Assembly (NCBI GenBank): GCA_963716685.1
Contig: CAVQTR010000003.1
Location: 1,054,001 to 1,118,000, forward strand
Reading direction: 5' to 3'
Length of the DNA: 64,000 nt
From: JALYXI01 sp963716685
Lineage (GTDB): Bacteria; Acidobacteriota; Terriglobia; Bryobacterales; Bryobacteraceae
Of this stretch, positions 62,409 through 64,000 are shown one piece after another. A model generated the notes under the pieces. It was not told the origin of the DNA and made no database searches. It was given only the letters and a program-made list of their open reading frames with translations. The position numbers and the translations under genes were made by a program. Each line of letters begins with the position of its first letter. The stretch's first letter is position 1.

Positions 62409-63356
62409 GTGCCGAAACCCCGTTTCCCGGCCCTCTTTCTTGCCTCTGCGTGCCTTTGTTACGCGGCCGAAACATGGTCCGTCGCAGCCGCCCAGCGCGA
62501 TCCCGGCGCCGTTCAGGAACTGCTCGAACGCGCTTCCGCCACAGGTGCGCGCGTGTGGCGCGATGGCGAGCGTTTCCTCGTCGCCGGCGCTCTGGGCGAA
62601 CTCCCTCGCGAAACCGGCGCCGTCGTCCAGCCCTTCACCGCGCAGGGCAATGAAGACGTCATTCAGGCCACCGACTTTTCGCCCGACGGCTCCGTTCGCG
62701 GCTCCGGCCCTGTCGTTACGCTCGACCATGCCGAGAACGCCGTCTTCCTCGGTATCTCTTTCCTTCTCGACCGCGTCGAAGGCGTTGCCTGGGCGAAGGA
62801 CGGCACCGTGATCCTCGACAGCGCATACGCCGGCGGCTCCCGCTCCCGCGCGCTCAACTTCGCCCGGCAGTTCGGCCTGCGCGCCAGGTTGGTTGAAAGC
62901 GCGCAGCCCGCCTACGAACTCAAACGCCCGCGCCTCGGCGTCGGCACGGGCGCTCTCTGGGTCACCGCGCTGCTCGATCGCTACGCTGTTCCGTGGTCCC
63001 CCGCCGGCGCCAGCGACTGGCGCTCGCGCTTCGACACTGTGATCGTCACCGGCTCCGCCGTGCCTCCCTTTGATGGCACGCTCATCCGTGTTCCCGCGCA
63101 GCCCGGCTCGTCGTTCACCCGCGTTGCCTTCGAAACCGCCGACCCCGTCGCGTTCGGCATGCCGCATGAAGAATGGGCCCGCTCCGGCGAACCTGTCGCT
63201 CTCACCGGCACACCCGTTGCGCAGTTCAAAGACGCCGCGCGTCCGGCAATCGTTCGCGAGGGCCGAACCCTCACCTTCGGTTTCGCCCCCGACACTTACG
63301 CCACCTGCAAACTTCTGTTGAACGCCGTCTATCTCGGGTCCGCGCGCCGCCTGTGA
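62409..63356 (+). CDS. Exported hypothetical protein, possibly M14-peptidase relative
   Basis: A 315-residue protein with a signal peptide (PALFLASACLCYAAE), divergent from aguB by 15 bases. The second half (KRPRLGVGTGALWVTALLDR onward, then FDTVIVTGSAVPP and LTFGFAPDTYATCKLLLNAV) resembles the C-terminal, non-catalytic region of large acidobacterial M14-type peptidases as I remember them. The zinc-binding peptidase domain itself is absent. Function unknown. It starts at a GTG, and its stop overlaps the HAD gene as GTGA. Confidence 0.6.
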   Translation: MPKPRFPALFLASACLCYAAETWSVAAAQRDPGAVQELLERASATGARVWRDGERFLVAGALGELPRETGAVVQPFTAQGNEDVIQATDFSPDGSVRGSGPVVTLDHAENAVFLGISFLLDRVEGVAWAKDGTVILDSAYAGGSRSRALNFARQFGLRARLVESAQPAYELKRPRLGVGTGALWVTALLDRYAVPWSPAGASDWRSRFDTVIVTGSAVPPFDGTLIRVPAQPGSSFTRVAFETADPVAFGMPHEEWARSGEPVALTGTPVAQFKDAARPAIVREGRTLTFGFAPDTYATCKLLLNAVYLGSARRL

Positions 63357-64000
63357 ACAACACACTCGTGCTCTTCGATATCGATGGCACCCTGGTGCGC
63401 CGCGCCGGCCCGCAGCACCGCGACGCGCTTTCCGCCGCCATCCGCAAGGTCACCGGAATCGAAACCACCACCGAAGGCATTCCTGTCCACGGGATGCTCG
63501 ATCAGGACATCCTCGCGCAAATGCTTGCGCGTGCCGGCATGGCGAAATCCGCCGTCGCGCGCGCCATGCCGGCCATCCACAACGAAGCCGAACGCGTGTA
63601 CATGCGCACCTGCCCCGATATCCGCCGGAAAACTTGCCCCGGCGTGCGCAGCCTGCTCCACCGCCTCACCCGCCGCCGCGTTCCGCTCGCGCTCGTGACC
63701 GGCAATCTCACGCGCATCGGCTGGAAGAAGCTGGAATGCGCCGGGCTCGCGCATTACTTTTCCTTCGGCGCCTTCTCCGAAACCGCGAAGACCCGCGGCG
63801 GCCTCGCCCGCATGGCGATCCGCGCCGCGCGCGAACGTGGCGTGATTGAAAAGAACGCCGTGGTCGCCCTGATCGGCGATGCACCCAGCGACATCCTCGC
63901 CGCCAAAGAGAACGGCGTCCGTTCCATCGCCGTCGCGACCGGTATCTCGACGCGCGACGAACTGCTCGCGCACACCCCCGATGTCCTGCTGCCCGATCTG
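63353..64000 (+). CDS. HAD-family phosphatase, cut by window end
   Basis: A haloacid-dehalogenase-type hydrolase, 216 codons visible. Motif I is LVLFDIDGTLVRR with both nucleophile-site Asp. Motif II is in PLALVTGNLTRIGWKKL, and motif IV is VALIGDAPSDILAAKENG. The Cap-like helical insert after motif I suggests a phosphoglycolate-phosphatase-like substrate range. The C-terminus continues past the window. It starts at a GTG overlapping the previous stop as GTGA. Confidence 0.85.
   Translation, partial: MNNTLVLFDIDGTLVRRAGPQHRDALSAAIRKVTGIETTTEGIPVHGMLDQDILAQMLARAGMAKSAVARAMPAIHNEAERVYMRTCPDIRRKTCPGVRSLLHRLTRRRVPLALVTGNLTRIGWKKLECAGLAHYFSFGAFSETAKTRGGLARMAIRAARERGVIEKNAVVALIGDAPSDILAAKENGVRSIAVATGISTRDELLAHTPDVLLPDL

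Noticed and set aside
61269..63356. A single plus-strand protein of 695 residues
   Set aside because: Only the part after 62409 reads as a protein with a signal peptide. The earlier part is antisense to aguB and aguA.

Overview
This 64 kb window is one continuous stretch of GC-rich bacterial chromosome. It most likely comes from an acidobacterium of the Solibacter/Bryobacter type. The clues are an NHL-repeat protein ending in the Solibacter-type C-terminal domain (43156-46278), a TonB-dependent outer-membrane protein with an N-terminal carboxypeptidase-regulatory-like domain, choice-of-anchor/ASH secreted proteins, and a B12-dependent ribonucleotide reductase. I saw no tRNA, rRNA, CRISPR array, transposase or phage gene. 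The taxonomic call is inference from gene content.

Layout. (1) 1-4650, minus strand: a small operon of secreted beta-sandwich and propeller-like proteins ending in a family 2 glycosyltransferase cut by the window edge. (2) 4973-25078, minus: a tightly packed exopolysaccharide operon of about 20 kb. It starts with a ribbon-helix-helix protein, then a Wza-like exporter, a Wzc-like tyrosine autokinase, an ATPase-permease-ATPase ABC exporter, and then glycosyltransferases, a sugar epimerase, two left-handed beta-helix acyltransferases and a Wzy-like polymerase. Many junctions overlap by 1-8 bases. (3) 25191-27210, minus: a WcaI-like glycosyltransferase and a secreted protein made of seven exact-length 32-residue Cys repeats. 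(4) 27618-37117, minus: an MdtABC/NodT-type RND efflux operon whose mdtB-like gene carries five single-base insertions and a Ser/Gly-rich insert. (5) 37420-42733: a TonB-type receptor (plus) convergent with a histidine kinase/OmpR-type regulator pair (minus). (6) 42811-52867: a small basic protein, the NHL protein, PgsA, NrdJ with two NrdR-box-like sites, a TPR protein and a DUF4331 protein. (7) 52999-57778, minus: aminotransferase, SerA, MATE transporter, ChrR-like cupin. (8) 57870-64000: CsbD, D-xylonate dehydratase, membrane-anchored MsrB, an agmatine-to-putrescine pair (aguB intact, aguA with three single-base insertions), an exported protein and a HAD hydrolase cut by the window end.

How it works together. 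The central theme is the cell surface. Sugars are built by about ten glycosyltransferases, decorated by acyltransferases, exported through an ABC transporter with two different carbohydrate-binding ATPases, and delivered by Wza/Wzc-like proteins. The first gene of that operon probably regulates it through an inverted repeat at its promoter. The rest is efflux, nutrient uptake and housekeeping metabolism. The observations most worth checking are the two clusters of +1 frameshifts, the 32-residue Cys-repeat protein, the wzt-wzm-wzt arrangement and the paired NrdR-like boxes.
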